Source of the DNA: Alphaproteobacteria bacterium
GTDB lineage: Bacteria; Pseudomonadota; Alphaproteobacteria; Rhodobacterales; Rhodobacteraceae
DNA: 64,000 nucleotides
Assembly: GCA_030425145.1 (NCBI GenBank)
Contig: JAUHVK010000002.1
Coordinates: 1-64,000, forward strand
Reading direction: 5' to 3'
Shown here piece by piece: positions 1 through 8,951 of this stretch. The position numbers and the translations under genes were made by a program. The notes beneath the pieces were generated by a model, which saw only the letters and a list, made by a program, of their open reading frames with translations, was not told where the DNA came from and ran no database searches. The stretch's first letter is position 1. Every line of letters begins with the position of its first letter.

Positions 1-125
1 AAGGCAGCAGCGCGGCGATTGGTTCAAGCATCGCGTGTCCGCCATCTCCGGGATGCCAGACCGCGTTGTCTTTATTGATGAAACCGCAGTGAAGACCAAC
101 CTGACCCGCCTGCGTGGCCGATCCA
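1..125 (+). mobile_element. IS630-family transposase fragment
   Basis: Reading from base 2, the plus strand encodes a stretch containing GDWF, then VVFIDET and LTRLRGR. This is the region around the first or middle catalytic aspartate of IS630-type DDE transposases. The match stops near base 120-125. The same frame then runs into unrelated sequence and ends at TAG (158-160), so the C-terminal part of the transposase is missing. The N-terminal part is off the window. It is a relic: the break lies in the middle of the gene, not at a terminal repeat, which suggests a deletion after insertion. Confidence 0.7.
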
Positions 126-838
126 GATTGGAGCTGTTTGTCTTCTTCGAGGGATATTAGTTCCCTGCTCCGTTCCAGAAGACGTGTCTCATCATTTTGA
201 AGTTGCGCAACTCGGCGCTCTTGGGCCCGTAGGTCTTCAACTTGCGGCGCAAGCGTATCTACCTCTCGTTGCAACTCATTTCGACGATTTTCCAAACGAT
301 CGATGGCGGCGTCCGTCTGCGTTCTTTGAGCGGCAAGTTCTTGCTGCCGCTCCTGAAGATCACGAATTTCACCTTCCAGCCGCGAAACCTGAGTTTCGAG
401 TTCGTTTCGTCGCGCAAGCGCTTGTGCATTCTCGCGTTGAAGTCGCTGACTCTCGGAGATCGTTTGCTGTGCTTCAGCTAACCTTTCCTGCACCGAGGTT
501 AGCTCCGCCTGTTTTGCCTCGAGTCTTGCCTGCGCATCGGCTTCACGTTGAGCAGCGCTTTGACGACTGCTCTCAGCACTTGCGACCTCGACCCGTAAAT
601 TCTGATTTCGGTCAGACAACTCGCGCGCCTGTTCTCTCATCTGATCTAATTGCTGCTGAGCACTCTGCAGCTCGCGGGTGTAATAGCTGAGGTTCTCTTC
701 AATTCGTCCGTATCTGCGATCCAAAGAATTCACTTCCAGAACCAGAAAGCCGGAAGCGAGGATCGCCGCTCCACCGAGGCTCAAAGCAATCGCGGTGTTC
801 CTCGTAGACTTACGATAAGTCTTGCTCGACTCGGTCAA
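1..838 (-). CDS. Membrane-anchored coiled-coil protein, 3' end replaced by IS sequence
   Basis: An open frame starts at TTG 838, with GGAGGG five bases upstream, inside the last codons of the helicase-nuclease gene; the two genes overlap by 29 bases. The N-terminus has a short basic stretch, then one membrane segment (about residues 13-33). From about residue 40 to 235 the protein is a continuous Gln/Glu/Arg-rich heptad coiled coil with no cysteine. After about residue 238 the frame passes into antisense IS630 sequence and stays open to the window edge, so the natural C-terminus is lost or altered. The overlap with the upstream gene suggests translational coupling and a joint function. I do not recognise a family. 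Confidence 0.6.
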   Translation of the reverse strand, partial: MTESSKTYRKSTRNTAIALSLGGAAILASGFLVLEVNSLDRRYGRIEENLSYYTRELQSAQQQLDQMREQARELSDRNQNLRVEVASAESSRQSAAQREADAQARLEAKQAELTSVQERLAEAQQTISESQRLQRENAQALARRNELETQVSRLEGEIRDLQERQQELAAQRTQTDAAIDRLENRRNELQREVDTLAPQVEDLRAQERRVAQLQNDETRLLERSRELISLEEDKQLQSGSATQAGQVGLHCGFINKDNAVWHPGDGGHAMLEPIAALLP

Positions 839-3800
839 GGCATCCCTCCATGTCCTTAGAAAGTTCGTCCACCCAGAACCGACGCACGCGCCAGCCTAGG
901 GATTTCAACTGATGATCGCGCCATAGGTCAGACGTTTTGCGACGACCATCTGGGCTCTGGTGCCATTTTCGACCATCCACCTCGAGATCAAGCTTGACAC
1001 CGTTCGCTCCAAATAAAGCGAAATCGAGCCGTCGCCCGGCGATCTCATACTGTGGTTGTGGCTCAAGACCCCGCGCTTTGAGGGCGTAAAAAACCCTGCG
1101 CTCCCAATCGCTATCGAAGACGCCTTCACCACGCTTTGTTCTTGGTTCGGTCGCCATCGCTGCAAGCTTGCCCAACGGCTTGGATTTTCCAGAACGCGCA
1201 AATCCCAAATCTCCAAAGACAATGGCGATCGCCCTTGCGCGCGAGATTGCTACGTTGAGACGACGTGTGTCTCTCTGGAAAAACGTCATCCCAGATTGTG
1301 GGCTACTTGGTCCGACACATGGTGAGAACAGAATGAGGTCGCGTTCTTGCCCCTGGAAACCATCAACCGTCCCAACCTTCAAATCACATGCAATCTGCTT
1401 CGGCTCGTCAATCGAAGATGCAATCGCTGTCTGTAGTGCAAGAACCTGAGCACGAAACGGAGTGATAACGCCGATGCTGCCAGCATACTCGTCCTCAATG
1501 AGCAGTTTACCAAGATGTCGAACGATGGCGCGAACCTCTGCTGGGTTCACATTTCCAGCTTGTGGCACCGAAGGTGCAGGAACATCTTCCCAAGCCAGTC
1601 CAGGCTTTGCACCGCTGGGCACCAAGAGCTTTCGAGGATCGTAAGAGGTTTGCAGCAGACCTCCGTAAAAGTTCTCACTGATATAATCGACAATGGGCCC
1701 AGCGGATCTGTATTGATGTCGCAAAGTCACCCGCCGAGCGCCGGGCACACGAGAAGCGAAGTCGAACAATGACCTTCGACTTTGCGCAAAACGACCCATC
1801 TTCGCGACCGGCAGGCCTTGTGCTTGCATTAGATTGCGATCTTGAGCCTGGCCAAGTTGCGCAATGAATGAAAGCTGTCGATCATCTCCAACAACAACAG
1901 CACGTCGTGCGCGGGCAAAAAGTGGAATTGCCGTCGCGATGTCACACTGGCTCGCCTCATCAAATACCACGAGGTCGAACAGGCTATCATCGAGAGGAAT
2001 TCGCTTTGGGGTTCCCAGGATCGACGCGAGCCATAAGGGCCGATAGGATGTCAACGCTCTCGATAATTCAGATGGCGGATGCTTTTTGCCGCCATCGAAG
2101 GTCCAGTCATCATATAGCTCAGCCAGAGAGCGCCGCTCATCGTCCGGGAGAAATGATCGAGCAGACAAAATACGCGGGAGGAGTCGCCCTGTCGCCTCAA
2201 TGATCTTCTCTCCCAATTCGATTGGGTCTTCTGGTTCACCGAGTGCTTCTCTCTCAGCGCGCAGTCTTCCGAGCATGTCACGAAGTTCATGCAGGCTCAT
2301 TCCAAGAAGATCTGGATTTTCAAGAATCTCAGGTTTTTCACGGGAGAAAACCCGGCGAAGTATAGACAGAAACCTCGCTAGCGCCCCCTTGAGAACACCT
2401 GACGTCACTTCCTTGCCGGGAAGCTCGACAGGGTCAGTGTCACCCTCACGCGCCTCACGGAGCTCAATACGCTCCAAAATATCAGATATTTCACATTGAA
2501 GCTCCGCGATCCTGGCAAGGGCATTCACAGAGTGTTTGCGATGTCGCGCCGCTTCAAAGAGCTCAGAAACCGCCAATTCATCAACAGATGTTCGATAAGT
2601 GACATCGTCACTTTCAAGAAGCTTCTTTAGCACATCTGCAAAACCCGTATCCGTGTCGTCATTCGGGTTAAGCGTGCGGACCGAAAACGGAACGTCAGGT
2701 GCCAGCGCACCTAGACGGTCTTCGACAGCATCAAGAGCTTGGTGGTTCTTCGATGCAACCAAGACGCTCCCACCTGTCGCAAGGATCGACGCGGCCATAG
2801 ACACGATTGCTTGGCTTTTCCCGGTTCCAGGCGGGCCGGTCACCACTGTGAGCGGCGCCTCGCAGGCGCTTTGGACTGCCTTAAGTTGCTCACCATTCAA
2901 GGGCACTGCGTCAATCGCCGCGACGACATCTGCCCCAATATCCGGATCAATACCGAGCACGGTTCCAAGCGCCGACCTAGCCAACCGTTCGCGAGGCCAA
3001 GCTGCAAGGGCGTCAAGATCGCGGGCTGCGCCTGCGGTGAAGGAAGTTTCAGTCGGAAGAAAAATGGCTGCGCTGTCGTAGATACCCCTCGCTGAACCGT
3101 CGAGCTGAGATGCGAGATCCTCCCCGACCAAACGCCCACGCAGCTGGCTCGCAACAGCCACTCTCATCTTTTCCAAGAAATCACTCGAGCGCAGTCCAAG
3201 ACCGTCATCTGCGAAGAAAAGGTCTGAGAGTTCGTCTCGGTTCCATCCGCTCGTGCGCGCGGCACTTCTGACCCAATCGGGGTTCACCAGAACATCATCC
3301 GCGTCAATTGTGAGCGAGAGCGTTTCACCATCTCTCGTCCAACTCGCCGCCAGCATGCCCACTGGCGAAAATGTCGGCACACCGCTTTTGCGATCGACCG
3401 CTATTGGCCATCCAAGCGCAAGTGTGTTTTCATTCCCCTCCCTCCGAACGAGAGCCTCCAAGAAGGCAGGATTGATCGCCGCAAGATCAATCGAAACCCT
3501 CATGCAATGATCCTCTTCCGGACAGATAGGCCCCCGCCCGGAAATCAAAGACCACTCAATACCATGTTTATCTTCCACTTGAGTGATGGCGCCTCGAGGG
3601 TCAGCACGAAGCGCTGAGCGCCAGTATCTTAGGAGTGCTTGTGGGTCGACGCGGCCTGTTTCTTCATCCGCAACAAACTGTTCGCTCAACAGAGGCTCAG
3701 ATTTGAACGTCGCGGGGGCGGCATGGATTACCTGTCCAGAGGTATTTTCCGCCCTCAGATCAGCAGCAGATCCATTTGCCAATGCACTTTGAAGCAGTTG

Positions 3801-3983
3801 ACGTTTTACGCGCCACCGACCGTCACGCCCTTTCTCGACACGACCATCCCGCAAGAGCTCGTCGAGCTCTGCGATCGCAGCGAGTCGCTTGTTGTGTGAG
3901 AACCCCGCGCCCACAAGAACAAGGAGTTCTTCTGTAGTTCGACCACGCGGAAACGCCTGCAGCATCTTCAGGACCAAACTCAT
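810..3983 (-). CDS. SF1 helicase with winged-helix N-terminus and Vsr-like nuclease C-terminus
   Basis: 1057 residues. Residues 1-65 look like a winged-helix domain. The Walker A motif GPPGTGKS lies near 382-390, Walker B (VVFDEASQCD) near 685, and the late SF1 motifs GFQGQERD and LNVAISRARA near 880-920; this is the AAA_11/AAA_12 (Upf1/DNA2-like) layout with a long helical insert between the core halves. The last 100 residues (LDFALFG, LDLEVDGRKWH, KSLGWRVRRFW) match the DUF559/Vsr-like PD-(D/E)XK endonuclease fold. Such helicase-nuclease fusions are frequent in phage-defence loci. The gene overlaps the start of the coiled-coil membrane gene, giving a likely two-gene operon. Start ATG 3983 has only a weak ribosome site. 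Function as defence is inferred from architecture and neighbourhood. Confidence 0.85.
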   Translation of the reverse strand: MSLVLKMLQAFPRGRTTEELLVLVGAGFSHNKRLAAIAELDELLRDGRVEKGRDGRWRVKRQLLQSALANGSAADLRAENTSGQVIHAAPATFKSEPLLSEQFVADEETGRVDPQALLRYWRSALRADPRGAITQVEDKHGIEWSLISGRGPICPEEDHCMRVSIDLAAINPAFLEALVRREGNENTLALGWPIAVDRKSGVPTFSPVGMLAASWTRDGETLSLTIDADDVLVNPDWVRSAARTSGWNRDELSDLFFADDGLGLRSSDFLEKMRVAVASQLRGRLVGEDLASQLDGSARGIYDSAAIFLPTETSFTAGAARDLDALAAWPRERLARSALGTVLGIDPDIGADVVAAIDAVPLNGEQLKAVQSACEAPLTVVTGPPGTGKSQAIVSMAASILATGGSVLVASKNHQALDAVEDRLGALAPDVPFSVRTLNPNDDTDTGFADVLKKLLESDDVTYRTSVDELAVSELFEAARHRKHSVNALARIAELQCEISDILERIELREAREGDTDPVELPGKEVTSGVLKGALARFLSILRRVFSREKPEILENPDLLGMSLHELRDMLGRLRAEREALGEPEDPIELGEKIIEATGRLLPRILSARSFLPDDERRSLAELYDDWTFDGGKKHPPSELSRALTSYRPLWLASILGTPKRIPLDDSLFDLVVFDEASQCDIATAIPLFARARRAVVVGDDRQLSFIAQLGQAQDRNLMQAQGLPVAKMGRFAQSRRSLFDFASRVPGARRVTLRHQYRSAGPIVDYISENFYGGLLQTSYDPRKLLVPSGAKPGLAWEDVPAPSVPQAGNVNPAEVRAIVRHLGKLLIEDEYAGSIGVITPFRAQVLALQTAIASSIDEPKQIACDLKVGTVDGFQGQERDLILFSPCVGPSSPQSGMTFFQRDTRRLNVAISRARAIAIVFGDLGFARSGKSKPLGKLAAMATEPRTKRGEGVFDSDWERRVFYALKARGLEPQPQYEIAGRRLDFALFGANGVKLDLEVDGRKWHQSPDGRRKTSDLWRDHQLKSLGWRVRRFWVDELSKDMEGCLDRVEQDLS

Positions 3984-4701
3984 ACTAATTAACCCTAATT
4001 GCCTTATGAATTTGACCCAAAACTAGCCAATGGCATAAACAGTCAGTTCCCGCTGAAGTCGAGTTGCGTCCCCTTTGCGCACGCAAAGATTTCCACCTTT
4101 CGAACGAACACTCAAGGGTAATTGTATGTATTTTTTGCTTTTTCTTCCATTACCGACACCGTGCTCATAGTAAGCGACCGGCGAGATTTTTGGGCTACTC
4201 ATAGACGCAGTCTGAGAGGACCGTCACAAAACCAGTTGATCGAACAGCTACAGATATTTTGATGGGCTATAGCTGTTCTCCATCACAGGCTCAGTGGCAT
4301 TACCAAACAAACGCGCTTGATATGGGCAGATTTGATGCCCCGGCATTGCTGGCAACCCGACGCATCCGGATGGCAATCTTCTCCATTTCCTAGGACTTCC
4401 ATGGGAGCCACCGGATGTCATTGGTGCACCGGCAGCGCTCTGGCCATTCCTGAGATAACCTTGTGGCGGACGAACGGTTGGAACCGACGAAATCGGACGA
4501 CAAGCGGAAGTGCCCCATTCCTTGTGACACGGGATTGCTCGGAAACAGAAAAAGTGAACCAAGGCATCACAAGCACCACAACGCATGTGTCGTTTCGCCG
4601 TTGATGATGACAAACGACATAGACGAGCCCAGCCGCCTTCCGTGCCCTCAAGGCTGGCCTCGAATTTTTTCGCCAAACGAAATCTATCTATGCGAGCGCT
4701 C
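3984..4701. other. 718-base gap between helicase and DUF262 genes
   Basis: No clearly coding gene. The part next to the helicase start (about 3984-4250) is AT-rich and probably carries its promoter. The rest is covered by a cysteine-containing minus-strand frame described separately. No tRNA-like fold or clear terminator was found by eye. Confidence 0.5.
4248..4586 (-). CDS. Possible small cysteine-containing protein (doubtful)
   Basis: A 112-residue minus-strand frame begins MRCGACD and ends at TAG 4248, just downstream of the DUF262 gene and in the same direction. The CxxC near the start and four later cysteines recall a zinc ribbon, but spacing is irregular and I recognise no family. There is no convincing ribosome site before ATG 4586. 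The frame stays open further upstream into the DUF262 coding sequence, where it is an overlapping shadow. It may be chance. Confidence 0.2.
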   Translation of the reverse strand: MRCGACDALVHFFCFRAIPCHKEWGTSACRPISSVPTVRPPQGYLRNGQSAAGAPMTSGGSHGSPRKWRRLPSGCVGLPAMPGHQICPYQARLFGNATEPVMENSYSPSKYL

Positions 4702-6804
4702 TCAGTTCGGTTCCACCTGATCCATCTGTCGTTCCAGAGCTTGCCGCGCCAAACCAACGATATAGGAAAGGTCCTCCATCCTGGTTAGGCGCACCAAAGA
4801 GTTTCCGTTACCCCATCGACCAACCCCGGTTACGTCTTCTACCATTCCCCGAGGATCGCTGATGTCTTGCGGCTCGATGTTAAGCGAGATTCGCAGGCCT
4901 TTCGCCTGCGGAACGACATCAGCAAAGTTAGTCTCGGCCTTGAAGGCTACGTAAATCTTCAGGAACTCGCGAGTCACGCAGGGATCGAGCGCACAGATCC
5001 TTTGTTCAAACGCATCAAACAGTTCTCTCGAATGACCTTCGGCCAAATAACGATGATCCTCAATCGTGTAACCGGTCGTCGCCTCATTCTTCATGACGTT
5101 CAGCGAGGCGAGCTCAGCGTCGGATAAAACAGGTGCGGCCCAGACCTCTGCGGCTTGTTTCGCGAGTCTCCCCGCACGCAATTTTATAGCTTGCTCGTTC
5201 CAAGTCTCAGTCGCTGCAAGGCCTTGGTTCACACGGAGTGGGCTATCCTTGAAGCCTTCCTTCATGTCGCGCTTATCTTTGAACGGGCGATTGCTGTATT
5301 TGGAGTTATAGCCGGTAAGGGTCAGGTTTCCGAGAGTATGCAACCAGCGTTCTTGCACCTTTTCAGCCTCCGGACCAAGTTCATTCCGCCACGCGGTTGA
5401 AAGGTTTGGATCTTGGGGCAGGATGTGCTCGATTGTGTAATCGTCGACGTGAACACGTTCCTTGCGGCCATGATTTTCGAAACGCCGCAGCCAGTAACTC
5501 CGGCGCGGAAAGTTATACAAGTCCCGAGTCTTAAGCTCTTGGATAAACTCTTCATCACGAGGGAAGCGCCGGTATGATTTCATGGCGAAGAAAAAGGTCC
5601 GAACGCTGCTCAGATAGTTATCCTTGTCGATCGCCCGCGCAAAGTTGGCGAAGGTCTTATTCAGCGAGTTCGTAGGGATCGCGCAGATTGCCCGACGGAA
5701 GACGTATGACTCCACCAAACGCAGCACATCGCAGAAATCTTCCGTGTTCAGGCGGCCGTTATCAAAATCATCGAAGACTTCGAGCAGGAAAGGATAGGCC
5801 ACGTCAACCTTAAGCTCCCGAATATCGTGAAACGCTTCGGCCAGCTTTGCTTCAGATTGATGGCCCAGGGCTATGACACCGTAGTGGCGCGCATAGGAGC
5901 GGACTTCTTTCACGAGATCCTCTATGCTGGCGCCTTTGGATTGCTCTTGGCGCGCATACGCCTTGTAGGCTTCGTAAACATCGCCCAAGCGCGGAATGCT
6001 GCCTGTGCGGACCGTCAAGTAGTGACGCATAAAACTGTCAAAATGCGCAGTATATGCGGCCTGACCGAAGTCCTGTTCCATAGGATGCCAGTAGTGTTCG
6101 TAGAGCCTCGTCTGGTAGTCGGGCTCAAGCCCCATGAGCACGAAGTTCCGGATAAGATCCGCTTGGCTGAGCTCACGACCAGTCGAGTTCATACTTTCAA
6201 AAATGAGCTGTGGGTTATCGTGCTCGCGGCTCAGGGCGATGTCCACCATGATCAATTTGACTAGGCCCTTGCAGATCGTCTCGACGACGGCATCGCCTGC
6301 AGCCAAGCGGTCCTTAAACCCATCATAGTTTTCAACAATGCGATCAGATTTGGGCGTGGGATAGTCATGCTGGCCAACTATCGCTTTTAGAGTTTCTCGG
6401 TCAGTTCGAGTGAGTAGAAGCTTGTAGAACTCGTCGCCGCTTCTCCGGTGGTTGGTCAAGAGGGTCTCGCGTATCTCGTCCGCAGAGAAACCTTCGAGGG
6501 GTTCCTGATCACCAACAGCATCAGCAAGCGCGGCCAATAGCAACGTAATGGTGGTCAAGCGTTGCTGACCATCGATAACCAAGTTAGGGGACCGTTTGGT
6601 GTTATTGGACAACCCATCCTCAATGTAGACTATTGAGCCAATGAAATGCACATCGATGCTATCATCTGACCCGGCGCGATAGATGTCGTCCCAGAGCTGA
6701 GTGCATTCCTTATCTGTCCAAGAGTATGTTCTCTGGTAAATTGGAATAACAAATCTCGGGGCTGCTTTAAGGAATTGGAGGAGGCCGGCTTCTGTCGCTT
6801 TCAA
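4702..6804 (-). CDS. DUF262-DUF1524-DUF5655 protein, GmrSD-type restriction enzyme
   Basis: 700 residues. The N-terminal DUF262 domain shows IPIYQRTYSW (about 17-26) and the ParB-like motif DGQQRLTT (about 77). A DUF1524 His-Me (HNH) nuclease follows near 465-520, with YTIEHILPQD and a downstream TLGNLTLTGYNSKYSN block. The last 120 residues resemble DUF5655. DUF262/DUF1524 proteins include the GmrS/GmrD type IV enzymes that use nucleotides to cut phage DNA carrying modified bases; here both halves are one chain. Start TTG 6804 is supported by AGGTGT five bases upstream. It is encoded on the same strand as the helicase gene, 718 bases upstream of it. Confidence 0.85.
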   Translation of the reverse strand: MKATEAGLLQFLKAAPRFVIPIYQRTYSWTDKECTQLWDDIYRAGSDDSIDVHFIGSIVYIEDGLSNNTKRSPNLVIDGQQRLTTITLLLAALADAVGDQEPLEGFSADEIRETLLTNHRRSGDEFYKLLLTRTDRETLKAIVGQHDYPTPKSDRIVENYDGFKDRLAAGDAVVETICKGLVKLIMVDIALSREHDNPQLIFESMNSTGRELSQADLIRNFVLMGLEPDYQTRLYEHYWHPMEQDFGQAAYTAHFDSFMRHYLTVRTGSIPRLGDVYEAYKAYARQEQSKGASIEDLVKEVRSYARHYGVIALGHQSEAKLAEAFHDIRELKVDVAYPFLLEVFDDFDNGRLNTEDFCDVLRLVESYVFRRAICAIPTNSLNKTFANFARAIDKDNYLSSVRTFFFAMKSYRRFPRDEEFIQELKTRDLYNFPRRSYWLRRFENHGRKERVHVDDYTIEHILPQDPNLSTAWRNELGPEAEKVQERWLHTLGNLTLTGYNSKYSNRPFKDKRDMKEGFKDSPLRVNQGLAATETWNEQAIKLRAGRLAKQAAEVWAAPVLSDAELASLNVMKNEATTGYTIEDHRYLAEGHSRELFDAFEQRICALDPCVTREFLKIYVAFKAETNFADVVPQAKGLRISLNIEPQDISDPRGMVEDVTGVGRWGNGNSLVRLTRMEDLSYIVGLARQALERQMDQVEPN

Positions 6805-7820
6805 GGGGACACCTAAACTGCAAAAGTTATCTTGGGTTGAGCACAGCCTAATGCGTCAACCAAACTAATGACAATTTGAATGTGAACTATTTCCAGACAG
6901 ACCCCTGAAAAAACGGGAAAATTTGACAGTTCGCCGGCTTCTTTCTTTTCTTTAGCATCCGCGCTCAACTATTGTGGGTAACTGTTCGGGACACACCCTT
7001 CGTGTTTCTTTGCTATGAGACGGTCTAAAGCATTAGTGTATGCGAAAAGCTTCCATCTGTGCCCCTCGGTAGCGACTGCCGGTTCTCAGCAGAATGTCGC
7101 CAGGACTGTAACGTGGATTACGAATGTTCGGCTTTCTCCAGCAAAGACAACTCGACACCGAACCTCCCCTTACGTCGTAGCCTCAACACTAAATGTAGGG
7201 CTTCGAAGCTTCGGAAGTGGCCGGACAGGCAACTTCCGGCGGGAAAGCCGGGAAAACCGCTATCACATTTCTCCTCAATATTTCCTCTATGATCCAAAGC
7301 TCTCTGGTTTCTAAGCTCACGACCTGCAAGCCATTGAAAAGACTAGATCACCGGCAGTTGAAGAACCGAAGTTCTGCGTTCAGAACCTTGACGCCCCAGC
7401 CCCAACCTTTCCCAAATCGAAGATGAGGTAATATATTACCTTTACCACAACCCTGCCGCGCGCAAGGTCATGCAAGGCGCGCGCAAGACACGTCTCCCCG
7501 GCCTGAAAGGCAGCGCAAGGATCCGACGGGGAAACATCAAATCTAGATTTAGTATCTGTGCTCAGCGCGGCTGATTGTAATTTGGCTCAATAATCCAACG
7601 ATTAGAGATCGAAACATTAGGGATGAAAAGAACACGCATTCCGCAAATGACGGATTGTCTGCGCTACCCTGACGTGAAATGATCGCGTCATGTCATGCGA
7701 TGTATCTGAGATTTCCGTTGGCAGGTCGCCACCTAAGTGAGGAGTTTCCACGCCGCATCTCCCCATAGAAACATACGGTTACACGCCCCGAGCGTCACAA
7801 TCAAATCCCGAGTATCTCTA
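6805..7820. other. About 1 kb with no recognisable gene
   Basis: This stretch separates the divergent DUF262 and SbcD-like genes. It contains short open frames on both strands, none with recognisable motifs or good ribosome sites. Near 7450-7480 the sequence GCGCGCAAG occurs twice about 20 bases apart. The gap probably holds both divergent promoters. It is long enough to hide a small RNA or a decayed gene, but I see no specific evidence for either. Confidence 0.5.
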
Positions 7821-8951
7821 GTGACTTTTCGCTTCATTCACTCCAGCGACCTGCATCTCGGCCGCCGTTTTCTAAACCTTCCTGAACCGAAGGACGGCAA
7901 CCTTCGCGGTCGTCTCATGGAGGCCCGCTTTGACAAGATCCAGCGCCTCGCCGCTGCAGCGCGCGAACACGGAGCTGCGCATGTTTTGCTGGCTGGTGAC
8001 ACCTTCGACTCCGCAACACCGTCGCGCCAAGTGCTACGGCAGGCGCTTGCAGCAATGCGGGACGAGAGCGAGGTCACGTGGTGGCTTCTTCCAGGCAACC
8101 ACGACAACATGCGTAATGCAGAACCGATCTGGGACGAGATCAGTCGCGATGGCCCAGCCAATGTGCGCGCGCCGCTTGATGTAAGCCCTATTGATCTCGC
8201 TGAGGGTGTCGCCCTCCTCCCTTGTCCGGTTCCGGTGCGTGCAGCCGGCCGCGACCTGACGGAAGCTCTGCCGCGGATGGAGACACCAGCGGGCACAATC
8301 CGTATCGGCTTTGCTCACGGTGGGGTCGTGGACTTCTCGGACCGTGGCGATCACATTCCGCCTGACCGGGACCAAACGGCAGGTCTGGACTACTTGGCGC
8401 TTGGCGACTGGCACGGGCGCCTGAAGGTCTCGCAACGGACACAGTATCCGGGATCGCCAGAACAGGACCAGTTCAAGCATGGGATGCGCGGTCGCTGTCT
8501 TGCTGTCACCATTCCCGGTCAAGGAACCGAGCCCGAAGTCACCGAAATCGAAACCGGCAGCTTCCTGTGGCAGGACACTGAGCTGGCACTCCGTGATGGC
8601 GAGGATGCAGCTGGCGCACTAGAAGCCCTCCTGCCCTCTCATGATCGCCGGAACACGCTGCTCAAGGTTCGTGCGGCCGGTTGGGCCCCGATGTCTGGAC
8701 ATGCCGCTCTCCGGAGCACTTTGGAGCGTCACGCTCCCGAATTTGCCTATCTTGAGCTGGACACAGATGGCCTCGGCACCTTGCACAGTGTCGCCGACCT
8801 CGACGAGATCGACCATGCAGGCGCCATGCGTCTCGCTGCGGAACAATTGATGACTGAAGCAGAAGACCCGTCACTCTCAGAAGACGATCGCGCCATCGCT
8901 GCCGCTGCACTGAACCGCCTCTATGCCTACGCGCAGGAGGCTGCAAAGTGA
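7821..8951 (+). CDS. SbcD/YhaO-like metallophosphoesterase (DNA exonuclease subunit)
   Basis: 376 residues from GTG 7821. All calcineurin-like phosphoesterase motifs are visible in order: SSDLHLG (about 8-14), LLAGDTFD (about 57), LPGNHDN (about 95), IGFAHGG (about 165) and LALGDWHG (about 195), so the di-metal site looks complete. The family partners an SMC-like ATPase to form Mre11-Rad50/SbcCD-type nucleases acting on DNA ends or hairpins. The stop overlaps the GTG of the next gene (GTGA), showing translational coupling. An upstream in-frame GTG at 7737 is possible, but homology starts at 7821 (VTFRFIHSSDLHLG). Confidence 0.85.
   Translation: MTFRFIHSSDLHLGRRFLNLPEPKDGNLRGRLMEARFDKIQRLAAAAREHGAAHVLLAGDTFDSATPSRQVLRQALAAMRDESEVTWWLLPGNHDNMRNAEPIWDEISRDGPANVRAPLDVSPIDLAEGVALLPCPVPVRAAGRDLTEALPRMETPAGTIRIGFAHGGVVDFSDRGDHIPPDRDQTAGLDYLALGDWHGRLKVSQRTQYPGSPEQDQFKHGMRGRCLAVTIPGQGTEPEVTEIETGSFLWQDTELALRDGEDAAGALEALLPSHDRRNTLLKVRAAGWAPMSGHAALRSTLERHAPEFAYLELDTDGLGTLHSVADLDEIDHAGAMRLAAEQLMTEAEDPSLSEDDRAIAAAALNRLYAYAQEAAK

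Noticed and set aside
7015-7314. Plus-strand 99-codon frame in the 1-kb gap
   Set aside because: Composition is rich in Ser/Arg/Thr with no domain, no ribosome site and overlapping alternatives in other frames; treated as non-coding.
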